64,000 nucleotides of DNA from Fasciolopsis buskii. Lineage: Eukaryota > Platyhelminthes > Trematoda > Plagiorchiida > Fasciolidae. This document shows, in pieces, positions 21,213 to 32,689 of the stretch. Under the pieces are notes generated by a model. It was not told where the DNA came from. It did not search any database and saw only the letters and a program-made list of their open reading frames with translations. Location of the stretch: assembly GCA_008360955.1 (NCBI GenBank), contig LUCM01004848.1, forward strand, positions 29,310 to 93,309. The letters run 5' to 3'. The position numbers and the translations under genes are program-made. Position 1 is the stretch's first letter. Every line of letters starts with the position of its first letter.

Positions 21213-22800
21213 CACCGTTCAGCGTTAAACAGCAAGGCAAGCCTCACTGACCGCTGCCTTTCCCCAGAGTTGCATGTGTATATAGAAAGAGTAAATATCC
21301 GAGGGGAAAAGGCAGTGGCCCTACACAGCCGGGAAAAGATAAGATGCTGCTGCAGCCAACACACGGAACACAGTTCAACTGTACAAACGCACGTGTTTTC
21401 AATCATTCTGATTCGACAGAAGATGACAACACGATCGCCACTGCTCGCGATTCAATGGCACGTCCTTCATTGTCTTCAGCCTGCTAGTTGACGAATCTTT
21501 CGGACCCTAGCCACGAAGACGTGAGACATCTACTTTACCTGAGTTCGCTGTACATTTTCTTCTCCCATGTTGCCACGTCATCTGTTGGCCTCCACATGGC
21601 TTCTTCCATTCCTTGGGAGGAACACAAAATAAGACACGGTATGGCAAACGAGTATTCGTCATACGCAACGCGTGACCCAACCAGCGTAGTCTACTAAGTT
21701 TCATACGCTGAAACAAGCTATTCTCAGAAGTGGCACCCAATACCAAATTCCTAACCTCAATATTACTCACACGGTCACTCCATCCAATCCTAGCCATACC
21801 ACGCAAACATCGGTTGTCGAGAACCTCCAACCGACGACCATCGCCCACACGCATACTTCACGTCTCGCAACGGTACAACAGAACTGAACGCACTGCAGCA
21901 CAGTACACACGACCTTTCAACTTCAGTGAAATATCAGGCCGACGCCACAGGTGCTTCAGACCAGCATAAGCTGCACGAGCCTTGGATATACGCATACTTA
22001 CCTCCACTGCCGAGCTACCATCGTTCGACACGCAGCTACCAGGGTAGGTGAAACGGCCCACAATCGTTAGTTTCTCCTCGGTCAGCACCAAGATCGCGAC
22101 TGCTGTCGTTCAGTCCTGTAACACCACTTTGCACTTTGAAGGTGCAAAGCACATGCCCAACCGAGCAACCGATCTCGACAGTCTTTCTAGTGCCCGTTGT
22201 GCATGGTCCGCAGACTCGAACAGGCACACGCCGTCGTCTGCGTAATCTAGGTCGCATAGCTTCCCTCTACTCCCCAGTTCGACTCCTGCATCCCGGAGAT
22301 CTGCTAAAGCATTTTCAATCACCTCGACCATAACGGAGTTGAACAGGAATGGAGAGATGGGACAACCTTGTCGAACGCTACTGGTCGTTTCGAATGAACG
22401 TGACAGTTCGCCGTATACCCTCACGCGATCATAGGTATGCGAGTACAATGCTCGCAACAGGTTCACGAACTTCGTTGACATAACCTTCCGGTGGAGAGCA
22501 CTGAGTAGTGCTGGTCGATCCACGGAGTCGAAAGCACCTTTCAAGTCGAGGAAGACTACGATCGCAGGGCGCCGGTGCGTGTGGCGCGTTTCGAGTATCT
22601 GTCAGAGAGTGAATATTTGGTCGATGCAACCTCGATCTAGCCGAAATCCTGCAGACACCTGGTCGCCGCAAATACGATAATGTCCGAGAGACAGAGGAAG
22701 CATGGTTAACAATCTTCGATGGTTCGCTTATTTTGCTGTCAACATTCGCTTCATCTGGACGCCATGGATCGCACGATGTGGTTTGACCGGGAACCACTCT
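21213..22800 (-). mobile_element. RTE-like LINE (family 1), RT through 3' terminus
   Basis: RT blocks from about 22690 downward: GDQVSAGFRLDRGCIDQIFT, FLDLKGAFDSVDRPALLSAL, SSVRQGCPISPFLFNS and LCDLDYADDGVCLFES (YADD intact). The 3' part follows: TEEKLTIVGRFTYPGSC, HLWRRPDISLKLKGRVYCAA, VLDNRCLRGMARIGW and LSRLRWLGHALRMTNTRLPY. The element ends near 21213 after the shared 3' sequence GTTTAACGCTGAAC. Its likely 5' end is at 23930-24290, separated by a plus-strand LINE fragment. Frameshifts and stops make it inactive. Confidence 0.85.
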
Positions 22801-23049
22801 CGATACTGAAACGCCACGTCCGAGCTTGGTGAACGTTCCGTGGAAGCACGGCGGATTATGACCAATACAATGTTTTACGGAAAGCCTGTGATCTAGTAAA
22901 GTCAGAAAAGGCTAAAAGTCAGTCTATATGTTGGTCAGATCGATTACCACGGCAAACGGTTTTTCGGATCCATATCTATTATTCCTATGTTGCGGTTTAC
23001 TAGATTCCTATCTCAGATAAACAACTAGAAGATAGAATTCCAGGCAGTC

Positions 23050-23760
23050 TTCTCCGGTGTACTGTCGGCATTTGTTAATGCGTTCGCAATTACCAGGCTG
23101 CTCGCCATTTCTGGTTCCGGAGGTCTTCATTATCGATGAAGCCGTAAAGACACTCAGACATCTGAGCTTATCTCATCCTCTGGGTCCCTACTCTGCGCAC
23201 TCAGTAGTTTTAAAGAAACCAAAACCAGTCACGCTCCAACCCTTGCCGAGCTAACAGCCATGTTGGAAACAGGAAGGCTGCCTACCTACTGTAAATCGGT
23301 GTCCATTTGCCATTTGTTTAAGAGATGTTCCGGACGACCTTGTCAGTTTTGTTCCTGTGCCTGAGCGGTCTAGCTATCTTTTGGTTACCAACTAGCTGAT
23401 GGGCTATGCCCAACATGGAGGTCTTCCGAAGAGTTCGTATGGTTCAAATAATCTACTTGTTTGATAAAATTAGGTGACCGTCAAAGCCTTGGGTCACTCC
23501 ATGGAAGTTGGGTTCATTGACTTCAGCAAGGCGTCCGCTAGGGACAGCCACGATAAACTGTTGGTACTTGGTTCTGATGGCCCACTCTGTAATGGGTAAA
23601 TCACCTCGGTGTTATCCATCACGGGCAGCGTTCCGCAAAGTTTATTGCTTGAACCGCTGCTCCTTTATATTAATCACTTACTATCGTTATTCCAGTTCAC
23701 TTGCCTGATTTATGCTAATGATACATTAGTACGAATTGTGCTATAAGAACCGCAGCGAAA
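23050..23760 (+). mobile_element. CR1/Jockey-like LINE RT fragment nested in RTE copy
   Basis: The plus strand encodes FIIDEAVKTLRHLSLSHPLG, later VGFIDFSKASARDSHDKLL, then ITGSVPQSLLLEPLLLYINH and LIYANDTLVRI, where YAND replaces the catalytic F/YADD. Several stops and frameshifts are present. It separates the endonuclease part (23930-24290) from the RT part (21213-22800) of the minus-strand RTE copy. Confidence 0.7.
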
Positions 23761-23929
23761 GACGAAAGAAGTATAGTGTAGAGTTCTCCAGAAATATGGG
23801 AAATTCATCATTCCCCATTTTTACATCGTCGATTATCCTTCGGGATGTACGTTTCGTTAGTGATACTACCCGCTTGCCCAAATCGATGTAATGGGTTGAC
23901 TTAAGAGGCTCTTATCCTGAACTTCGATC

Positions 23930-24290
23930 AAACGGTCTAACTCACGGCAGAGGAAGTATCTTGACGAGACATGGTGCAGTTAGTCGAATTACTCTATTCG
24001 AATCCCACTCACGCAGCAGACATCAATCGAAAGTGAGTCCACTGTCCGAGCAAGCATGCATGTTGGCCAGCCTGCATTAAAGTGTGCACATTGAAAAAGG
24101 CGAGATTCAGAAACTGACGAGGTTTAGGAAAATGTGAGTGGGAGACTGGAAATCACCTGTTACACTATTTGACAATGAACCGTTGCGAGTATCGCGCGTT
24201 ATCAGTGGGGAAATTGTGGGTAGGCAGAGGGGGCAAACAGATTCGTTTTGGGACAATAGAGAAGTTAAATAAAAGAGAACTTCGGACTGG
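23930..24290 (-). mobile_element. RTE-like LINE 5' end (family 1), minus strand
   Basis: The reverse complement matches the 5' leader and endonuclease start seen at 14772-15240 and 26740-27140. It includes the C/T-rich segment around CCCCCTCTGCCTACCCA and the later GAATAGAGTAATTCGACTAA. It is probably the 5' part of the copy continuing at 22800-21213. Confidence 0.65.
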
Positions 24291-24959
24291 ACGATGTTGT
24301 TGCGCGAAACAAACTGGAAATGCGTACAGGAAACGCTTTTTAATGGTGACTATGAGAGGCGCTCTCTAGGGGGGGGGTGTGGTTACAGCTTGAGCAACAC
24401 CGCCAAGTGCAGTGACCGCAAGCAGTTGACTAAAATATCAGTGGGTGATTGTACCAGACCGACATACTCGCCTCATATATTTAATCGCACAGAGACTAGC
24501 CCAACAAAAAATCCAACATCTCTCATGGTCTCTAAAACTCCCGGGCGAGGCACTTTCCCAGTCTTCCAGATCAGTGCCACCATCTGTTCATCAGTACAAG
24601 CAACACAATTGGTTTTGCAGGATTGGAGTTAAGCCGGAGATCACAAGCTTAATGTAATTTTTACATTAGTAACTATAAACATGTATGGGGGAAAATTTGT
24701 GAGTCACTCAACAAAAGCACCACGATGGAGTGAAAAAATAATAAGCGGGAAAGAGAAAAAAAGAGTAGAATTCATCACATGGCAACTCTTTCATTCTCCA
24801 CCGCCACTTGCCGGTTTTCTATTGAGATTTATGCATTATCAGTGAGCCGGAAGTAATGAGTTGGATTACGCAGGACACCTTTGGCACATGAATGTTCACT
24901 TTGTACAACCACTAACCTTGCACCAATGTGCTTTGGTTGTGGTCGCTACGTCGCAGCGT
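24291..24959. other. Unassigned stretch
   Basis: It contains a 9-base G run at 24369-24377 and AT-rich sequence with no recognised coding blocks. Confidence 0.4.
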
Positions 24960-25970
24960 CATCTAATCAAACAGGAAAAAGCGACAAGTAGTGAAGACTG
25001 ACGACAAAACAGTAAGCTGAAAAACTATACAGGGGTGCTTCGAATGCGAGAACGTAACTGAGCCATAACCTGGTGTCTCCAACAGCCGTTTCGGAGAATC
25101 TCGTGGACCCAAACCCGGTAGTATAACTGCACCTACGCGACCCAATCCTTCCCATATCAGCGACTGCCCACCTCGAACCATCCACCAAACACTACGCCCC
25201 TGAGAAAGGCGCACAACGAGGAGGTCGTTCCGTTGGCATGTGTAAAACATTTCCCAATCACCTTAACCCATTCTGATTCTAAAGACTGGGCCTAATATCT
25301 TGCACCTAACCCCTAAGTTATCCACGATATTCTCCTACCATGTTCTACCAATACTACGAAGATGGCAGTGTTCAAACTCTAAAATTGTTCGCATATATTC
25401 TGCTCCCAATGGCCATGTTTCGGAGCCGTATACCCGACCTTTGATCGATAACCAGATGTCGCGCCTGATGTCACAGATGCTTCAAATTGCTGAGTTCCGA
25501 AGGCGATTTCTGTATGCGCAAAGACAACTCATCCGGTATACGACCACCAGGTGAGATACAAGCACCCAAGTAGCTAAATCTATCCACCTCAACGAAATCT
25601 TCTTTTGCAAGAACAGGTTTTAGCCTCAACCTAATCCAGTCCTGCACCGGTATTTTGCATTTCGAAGATGCAAAGCCCATCCCAAACGTACCTACACTCC
25701 CGTCCATACGATCGAGAAAAACTTAAAACTTACTTAGATCTTCACCCATTAGCACAACAACGTCCGCATACTCTACACAAGACAGAATGCTGTCTGAGCA
25801 AATATCTGCGCCACTAATTTCACCTGAGGATAGGACTATCTCCATTACTCTCTCGATGGCAAAACTGAGAAGAAAAGATAAATGAGTCAACCCTGGAGGA
25901 CACCGCTTCTTGTGCTGAACTCGAGTGAAACATCGTCTTAAACACGAACTCCGCTTCGGTAGTACTAGTG
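24960..25970 (-). mobile_element. RTE-like LINE (family 2), RT to 3' end
   Basis: The minus strand reads CPPGLTHLSFLLSFAIERVM, CVEYADVVVLMGEDLSKF, DGSVGTFGMGFASSKCKI and VDRFSYLGACISPGGRI. It then continues with GSETWPLGAEYMRTILEFEH and finally LPGLGPRDSPKRLLETPG. This is the usual RTE order of RT, then the SYLGS..SPGG block, then the 3' GWGPRD block. It carries frameshifts, and YADD is mutated to YADV. Confidence 0.8.
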
Positions 25971-26739
25971 CAGACAGCTGATAAATGAGATTAACTTCTC
26001 TGGCGCACCCTTCAGTGAGAAGCAGCACAGAATGAGAGTTTGGTCAATTCAACCCCGACCGAGATGGAAACCGGCTTGTTTCTCATGCATGCACCTCTCG
26101 CGAGTACTAGATGATCTGACGTTGGACTGTTTAGTAAACTAATTTCTTTGTGGTTTTTACGTGAACAGTCAACGATACGCAATACTTTTTGGGGATCCGT
26201 TTCGTCGCCCGGACTGATTCCTGGGCCCCGTTAAGCTCAATGTAAACAGTGCCACCGTGCATGTGGCCAACTGGACGATTGCTACCCTCGAGTGTACGCC
26301 GGTTTTCAGGCAGCGGTAGAAGACCCCCTGAGGCCACGGGTTTCCCAGACTCCTTCTAACGTGGTCTGCAGACGTTCGTGATAGTGAATGCTGTCGGATT
26401 CTCTCATCACCTCGCTTACACTCGGCTTCCGTGGAACAGTATCCCCAACCAGTTGGTTACAGTTGCGAACACTGCCGATAGGCTCACGTGCTTATATTTC
26501 CCTGGCTGAAAATCCAGAATTGCCCCTACCTCAAAAAATCAATGAGCTCTTGTTGCTTACCACGAATTCCTTGCATTCTGCTAAGCTGTGACCTGACCTG
26601 TCGCGTCGTGACACCTTGAATTTCCGCTGAGCCTCTGCGCTTTCTTGACGCATGCCGGAGCAACTTTCGCTAGCCTGCGACACTTGTGGTGCCACCATGA
26701 AATCCGGCTGACTCCAGGGAAGATTTAGTCCTAAGGTTC
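25971..26739. other. Unassigned stretch between RTE copies
   Basis: Frames at 26131-26337 (minus) and 26388-26591 (plus) carry no recognisable motif. Confidence 0.35.
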
Positions 26740-28080
26740 AAGGTGTTTGGCTGTGCAGCTGCCAGTCCTGGCATGCTCCTGATGGGCTCCGTCTTATTCA
26801 ACCTGTCCCTTCTGTCTGCAACACAATCTCTACCCCCTCTGCATACCCATAGTGTCCCCACTGATGGCATACCCGTTACTCGCAACGGTTCGTTGTCAAG
26901 TGATGCACTAAGTGGTTTTCAGTCTGTTAGCTCACATTTCCTCAAGCTTCGTCAGCCTCCGAATCTCGGTTCCTTCAATGTAGACACTCATGCAGGCCGG
27001 CCAGCAGGCGTGTTTGGCTCTGACACTGGGCTCGCTCTCGATTGCTGTCTGCTGCGTGAGTGGAACACGAATTCAGGATTCGAGTAGAGTAATTCAATTA
27101 ACTGCACCATATGTTTCATCACTTCAGGAAACGAAGCAGCTCAAGCTGTGGGTCAACGTGGTGTAGGAATAGTCTTGAGTGAGAAGGCAGGAGCAGCCCT
27201 TTTGGACTGGATCCCAGTCAACAGTCGCTTATGCGTCGTGAAACTACTGGAATCAGTCGACGTTCGGAAGGATAGTAGTGTTAAGCGTAGATTATTTGTT
27301 ATGTCGGCAAACGCTCCAACAGACTGCAGCACTGACATGAAGAAAGACGAGATTTACGATGACCTCGTCACCGTTCCGTACTGTGCTGTAGTGCGTTTAG
27401 TTCTGTTTTACGGTTGCGAGACGTGAATTATGCGTGTGGGCGATGTTCGTCGGTTGGAGGTTCTCGACAACCGATGTCTACGTGGTATGGCTAGGATTGG
27501 ATGGAGTGACCGGGTGAGTTATGTAGAGGTGGGGGGATCTAGTACTAGGTGCCGGCTCTGAGAACACCTTGTTTCAGCATATGAAACTTAGCAGACTACG
27601 CTGGTTGGGTCACGCGTTGCGTATGACGAACACTCGTTTGCCATACCGTGCCCTATTTTGTGTTCCTCCCAAGGAATGGAAGAAGCCATGCGGAGGCCAA
27701 CAGATGACGTGGCAACATGGGAGGAGAAAATGTACAGCGAACTCAGGTAAAGTAGATGTCTCACGCCTTCGTGGTTGGGGTCCGAAAGATTCGTCAACTA
27801 GCTGGCTGGAGACACTGAAGGATATGGCAGTGAACCGTGAACAGTGGCGATCGTGTTGTCATTTTCTATCGAATCAGAATGATTGAAAACACGTGCGTTT
27901 GTACAGTTAGACTGTGTTCCGTGTGTTGGCTGCAAAGGCATCTTATATTTTCCCGCCTGTGGTGGTCCTTCCCTGTTCTTCTTTGGTATAAACTTCTTTT
28001 GTAGAAGCATGTAACTCTGGGGCAAAGGCAGCGGTCAGTGTGGCTTGCCTTGCTGTTCAACCCTGAGCGATGAAGATGAC
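26740..28080 (+). mobile_element. RTE-like LINE (family 1) with internal deletion
   Basis: The 5' part (26740-27365) encodes the endonuclease: PPNLGSFNVDTHAG, GQRGVGIVLSEKAGAALLDW, DSSVKRRLFVMSANAPTDCS. It then passes without a break at about 27365 into the 3' part (VVRLVLFYGCET, RRLEVLDNRCLRGMARIGW, LSRLRWLGHALRMTNTRLPY, RGWGPKDSSTSWLETLKDMA). The rest of the endonuclease and the whole RT are missing. It ends near 28078 with the family's 3' terminus. Confidence 0.85.
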
Positions 28081-28099
28081 TCTTACTTTGGGGCCGAAC

Positions 28100-29395
28100 A
28101 ACACTCAACACGATTCACAATTCGGAACCCGCATCACGATAAAAATCGGTTACGTCCCCCTTGACCCGGTACGTTCGCCAGCGTCGGCATGCTACCTAAA
28201 CATGGAATCACCTCTTCAGGACATCCTGCAACGACGAGAAGTCACTTTTTGCTTCTATATGGATATCCTAGGTTCTCTCGGAATCTACAAAAGAATTAGA
28301 CATCCCCTGGCCGGAGCCTATTTCTATTCCGAATGTAGGAACGGACACAATGGTTCCCTCCAAGCATCGACCGATCGTGGATCACATCTTGATCCCGTTT
28401 TGGACTGTCACTACTTGCGCACAACCATTTGGCGTCCAGTCGCTAATGGCGTGGCAGAGCGCCTCCAATCGCAGTTCAGTGCTTCGCTCGAGACTTCTAA
28501 TAAATCCAACTTGACGCCAACTCATGTGATTTTCGGCTCGAGGTCAACCTTCAAACGCGACATCAGAACTTCAACTGTTGAGTTTGTAAATGGTATAACT
28601 TCGGTCACCCGGGGAATATTTCCCAGTAAGAACGGTGGACAACGATGACAAAGCCTCACTGCTAACAGTTCGTGTGACGTGTGCTACGTGCGTAGTTTTG
28701 TTCATCCTACGTGTTTCAATGGGTTAGTATGCGAGTACGCGCCCGTAAATCCCCACGACGATGAATCATTTGGGATGGTCGAGAAGCGACCGACTCTACA
28801 CTACTGGGGAGACAAGCAATAAACCGTAGCAACAGATGCCAAATACCAGACTGTAATCATTAATCGTTTCAATCGCCTGCACTTAACGACGGTGTAGCAC
28901 CAACAAGAACCATTGCTAGGTCGACAGTGCAGCTCGACAAAATCCGTAAAGGCAGACATCCACTAACGAGGGCCGTAGTTGGACTCCAGACGTATGGGTT
29001 TTAAAATCTTCTAGTCAGCAGAGCGCTGCTTTCAAGGTGATCCGAAAAAATTCAGGACAGCGTTTGTTGAAGGCCGGTTGCGGTCGACGATGCTGCAGCA
29101 CCGTCCGAAAAAACACCCCACAAGCTCTAATGATCGAATGCTCCCTCACTCAAAGACCGCAATCATACAGTCAGCGTCAACCCTGCCGGTATCGACCCAA
29201 GATCGCTGTCATAGTGTTAATAATTTTGTTACGTCTACCGAGAACGCTACTACGGACACATTAAACCGGACAACTAAAGAACACCGCACGCCGAGCTTGC
29301 GATACGTTCCTTACGTCGGCCGGCCCGGACATTTACATTCTCTTCGCTTTTGTTGCTTCCCTTCCAGGTACCCAGTGTTAAGATCAGAACACCAC
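28100..29395 (+). mobile_element. Ty3/gypsy pol fragment (integrase to C-terminal tail)
   Basis: Integrase-type blocks are STDRGSHLDPVLD, IWRPVANGVAERLQSQFSAS and NLTPTHVIFGSRS. The second catalytic D and the E are visible in TDRG and VAERLQ. Downstream ATDAKYQTVIINRFNRLHL resembles the post-integrase block of gypsy polyproteins, and YVGRPGHLHSLRF resembles their C-terminal tail. Frameshifts are present. It is less related to the element at 4455-7700 than expected for a sister copy. Confidence 0.7.
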
Positions 29396-30629
29396 GACTA
29401 AGGACAACAGACGAAAAAACAGTAAAGGGAATAAGGAAAAATACGACCGTGAAAATTAAAGGACACTGAGGAAATGGACGAAGTAGAAGAAAGGCAATGA
29501 GGAGATACAAACCAAAACTAAAAAATGTGCCACTAGTTCATGCAACCTCCAATTTCGCACCAAAGAGCCCTGGCATGAGTTGCATCTCATACAATGAAAG
29601 ATCGACTGGGAAATAAGTCGCAGAAGTATATATAAAACATCTGAACACAAGAATGCCACTCACCACACCGGGGTCACCTAAACCATCGTCTCCGAATTTG
29701 TGGACCCTAACTCGGCAGCCTAACTAGGTTTACACGAGCCAGCCTATCAAGTAAGGTTTTAAAAGATAACAGGACGAGTAGTTGGATGGCCAGTTAGTTG
29801 AAATCAACAAGAACGGTAACAGCCCCTGGAACGAACACCTTTCGTTTCGCCGGGTTTGTGTGGTCCCTAATGGAAACTGGAGTCGATGTTTTCATCCGAA
29901 TTCTTGCGCAAACACCAACTGGGCCACGGTAAGCAGAACAGAGACTAAATCAATCTCTCACACCTCCTAGGTAGATCAATTACACTTACACGATCCTTAA
30001 TCAACCACCCGAAGCCAGATTTCGTGTTTACGACGATGTTTTGAGTGTATTGGACTCTACCAGAAAGTCCCAGGCATTGAGCACTCGTGAAGAACGATTT
30101 CCAGTGAATCTGCGCTCACATCTAGTAACTTGCAGACGAAGTCACAGTAGAGCACTCCACTGAGTTAAAGCTAACAGCCGTATCTTTGCCTTCGTGAATT
30201 TCAGAAGTCCAATGCCAATCTATGGTGCCTTACCGCAGCAGAAAATTCCATAATCCGTAAACGCTGCACGCAGGAGCCCGTGGCGTGATGTGCGCAAAAC
30301 GCATGACTGTCTACAGACGGGAAGAATAAAATCAAGAACCCCAACGAATATAACAGAAGGTACACCGCAAAAAATGCGCCACTTAAAGGCCAAAATAACG
30401 GCGACACTGCAGCCAAGCGTGACATACCGGCAGCTGATCCGATCAACCCCCGCAGTTAGCGGCACTTCAAGATCATCTCAAATTAATTTTAATCGAATAA
30501 ATTGATTAAATTGGAAGAACAAACTGTCCATCGCCAGCAGTCGGTTCTGTCCACTCAGAGAACCCTTCTAATAAGACCAAACCTAACATCAGTGAATAAG
30601 GAACAACTATCCGACAGATTCTATTGAAG
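29396..30629. other. Intergenic stretch downstream of RPL35A
   Basis: No gene or repeat family was recognised. It contains the 3' flank of RPL35A; a canonical AATAAA on the minus strand was not seen close to the stop. Confidence 0.4.
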
Positions 30630-31058
30630 TCATACACGGGACGGGTACAACATGACTCGGATCCTCCGGCCCATCGCTGATGCCGGCAAGTTATGTTTGA
30701 AGCGCGCACGAACAGCACCACTATTTCCATGGGGGCGCATTACTTTGCCCCATATAACACGAATTTTCGTAGGCTTCCTGCGACGGGGAAAATTTTTCTT
30801 TCTGAATTTGCGGTGGATCATGAGCTAACTTAAGGAAACTTACTTCATTGCTCGGTAAACAAAGACACAACGCTTCCCCAGATAGAAATCCGTCTCTTTG
30901 CGCTCGTTTACTCCATCTATTTTCAATAAAGCGGTGCCCTCGTGCTGATTCCGGAGACCGCGCCGATATCCCGTGAACACAGCCTTGACGTAAAGTCTCC
31001 CGGGCCTCTTTAGGCGTTGTTTACGTTTTGGAGCTGACTGCGCATCCGTGCCCACCAT
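30630..31058 (-). CDS. RPL35A: 60S ribosomal protein L35A (eL33), two exons
   Basis: eL33 is a small basic protein of the 60S ribosomal subunit. Exon 1 is 31058-30844 and exon 2 is 30801-30630, giving 128 residues; the usual length is about 110. Exon 1 encodes [31 protein letters not shown] and [15 protein letters not shown]. Exon 2 encodes [30 protein letters not shown] and [13 protein letters not shown], ending in TGA at 30632-30630. These blocks are nearly invariant in eukaryotes. The start (31058) is the first ATG upstream of the conserved core with a good context (GTGATGG). The open frame continues to 31253, but that part is unlike the family. The extra N-terminal residues (about 20) are basic. 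The retained intron argues against a processed pseudogene. Transcription is convergent with FBXO47. Confidence 0.95.
30802..30843 (-). other. 42-bp mini-intron of RPL35A
   Basis: Read on the minus strand it is GTAAGTTTCC...AAATTCAG, with a perfect donor. It splits a Lys codon (phase 2). Reading through it would end translation at a TAA within the donor, so splicing is needed. Mini-introns of this size occur in flatworms. Confidence 0.9.
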
Positions 31059-31529
31059 CACAAACCGCACGCTTCTAGCGAAGTGTCGTTCCCGCCGTAG
31101 GGCCCAGAAAAACAAAGCGCCAGTTGGGTGGTTAGGTTTCATTGGCGCAATACGGAAGTAACCCAAATAAGCAGGTAAGCATCCAACGTTCCTCCTATTA
31201 TATGGGCTGAAACTTGCACTAGTCTCTGCGAGTGTTATCCTCGAGCTATCCATGTGGTTTCACTATCCTCGACTCCACTTCAAAGAAATTGTAGAGAAAG
31301 AGAAGCTCTCAACCCCAGTGGTGAGAGATCAATTAATTCGTGTGCGTTTCAGGCGAGCGTGTGCCGTCAAAATTAACGCACGCATCTCTTACACGCAGAC
31401 AGACGAGCACATCTCATTCCACCTGCCAACTAGTCCTACCTCAAAACCCCTGGTAGTATGTCACAACGGCTCCTCTAGCCAACTCATTTCACTCATTTGC
31501 CAATCGGTTATCAAATAACAGTATTGGCT

Positions 31530-31870
31530 AAAGTGCCAGGCCAACGTAATGCTTTATCACCCTTTTTCATTCCCCTGGTTCTTACAGTCGAGGGCTTCGT
31601 AGAAAAGGGTCCTAGGACGAACTTCAATCAGGCCTTTAAATACCTCCAATATTTCAGTCTGATCGCTGCATACTCTTCGGCCTTTCAAAGTGAGCAGGTT
31701 CAAGTCACTCAGTCTCTATTCAAAAGTCTTCTGTCGTTGACATTCAGTCATACTTATAGCCAACTGTTGTATCTTTTTCAAAGTACCCTTGTCTTTTTGA
31801 AAGAATGAAGAACAAATAGGGCCTTTATTCGTAACTGCAGCACGCTGGTCAGACCATTTGAAATCTGACG
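31530..31870 (-). mobile_element. LINE RT C-terminal fragment
   Basis: The minus strand encodes RLSDLNLLTLKGRRVCSDQT and EILEVFKGLIEVRP. This resembles the C-terminal R....L.L..L..RR.R.D.I..FK...G block of CR1/Jockey-type RT proteins. One stop lies upstream. It is about 470 bp upstream of the RPL35A start. Confidence 0.6.
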
Positions 31871-32559
31871 TGACTTGGATCCCAATTTCTTTTATTTTTT
31901 ATCTGCATTCATCGCGAAATGGCAGTCTTCACGTTTAACTGTAACGCCGACTGCTTTCCTCGGAAATGGGTGCCGTCCTTCTGCGTTAAGTGCTTGATCC
32001 CGTGAGAATGCCAGGAGGCTGCAATGCGGTTGCTGACTTCTTTACCAGTAGTAACAATAACGGTGGCCCGAATTCCCATTCCCGGGTCACCCCACCGGCG
32101 ACCGCCCTTGCTTCCAGGATAGCGGCCCCGACCCGGACATAAAAAGTACCACCAAATTAAAATTTACTTCCCCACTTCAGTAACCTTCCGCCTTCGTCAA
32201 AGCCTTGCAACTTCAACAGCAAGTGGCGAAGATTTATCGAATCAGACGCACTGCTGGGGTACAGATAGTGCACTACAACTGGCATACCATCACCTAGTCT
32301 GGGATTCACTTCGACTGAGGCACAACAGAGTTGAAGGGTAGGACATGTGTTGGGCGGTGCACAGCATGGAGTGCTGCTTTAGGTGTAGATACACGCAATC
32401 CTTCGAGCGAAAACGGTGTGGTCAGCTGAGCAATTGCGGGGCTGCCAAGCATACAGTTGCAACTGATTTAGCTATATGATCATGAAGTTTTTGATCTTGG
32501 AAATCATAGCCCGGAGGCATCAAGTGAAGGCCCTGTAACACTGAGTACGACGTTAAGCG
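31871..32559. other. Unassigned stretch
   Basis: No coding block was recognised. Part of it may belong to the upstream region of the BEL/Pao fragment that follows. Confidence 0.35.
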
Positions 32560-32689
32560 GGACAAGAATTCTGCCGCGTCGTTTTAAGTGGTTAGTTCCT
32601 TAGCGATCGCATACCGAACAAATAATAGGGCGTACGTGCACCGAAGATTCCGTTATAACAGAAGGCTGTTGGAATGATATTCCGAGGCG

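Noticed and set aside
31056..31253. In-frame N-terminal extension of RPL35A by 65 more residues
   Set aside because: The family has a short N-terminus. The extension is not similar to any known eL33, and the ATG at 31058 has a good context.
31252..31518. Divergent plus-strand gene head to head with RPL35A
   Set aside because: No recognisable product, no splice partners, and the neighbouring sequence is LINE-derived.
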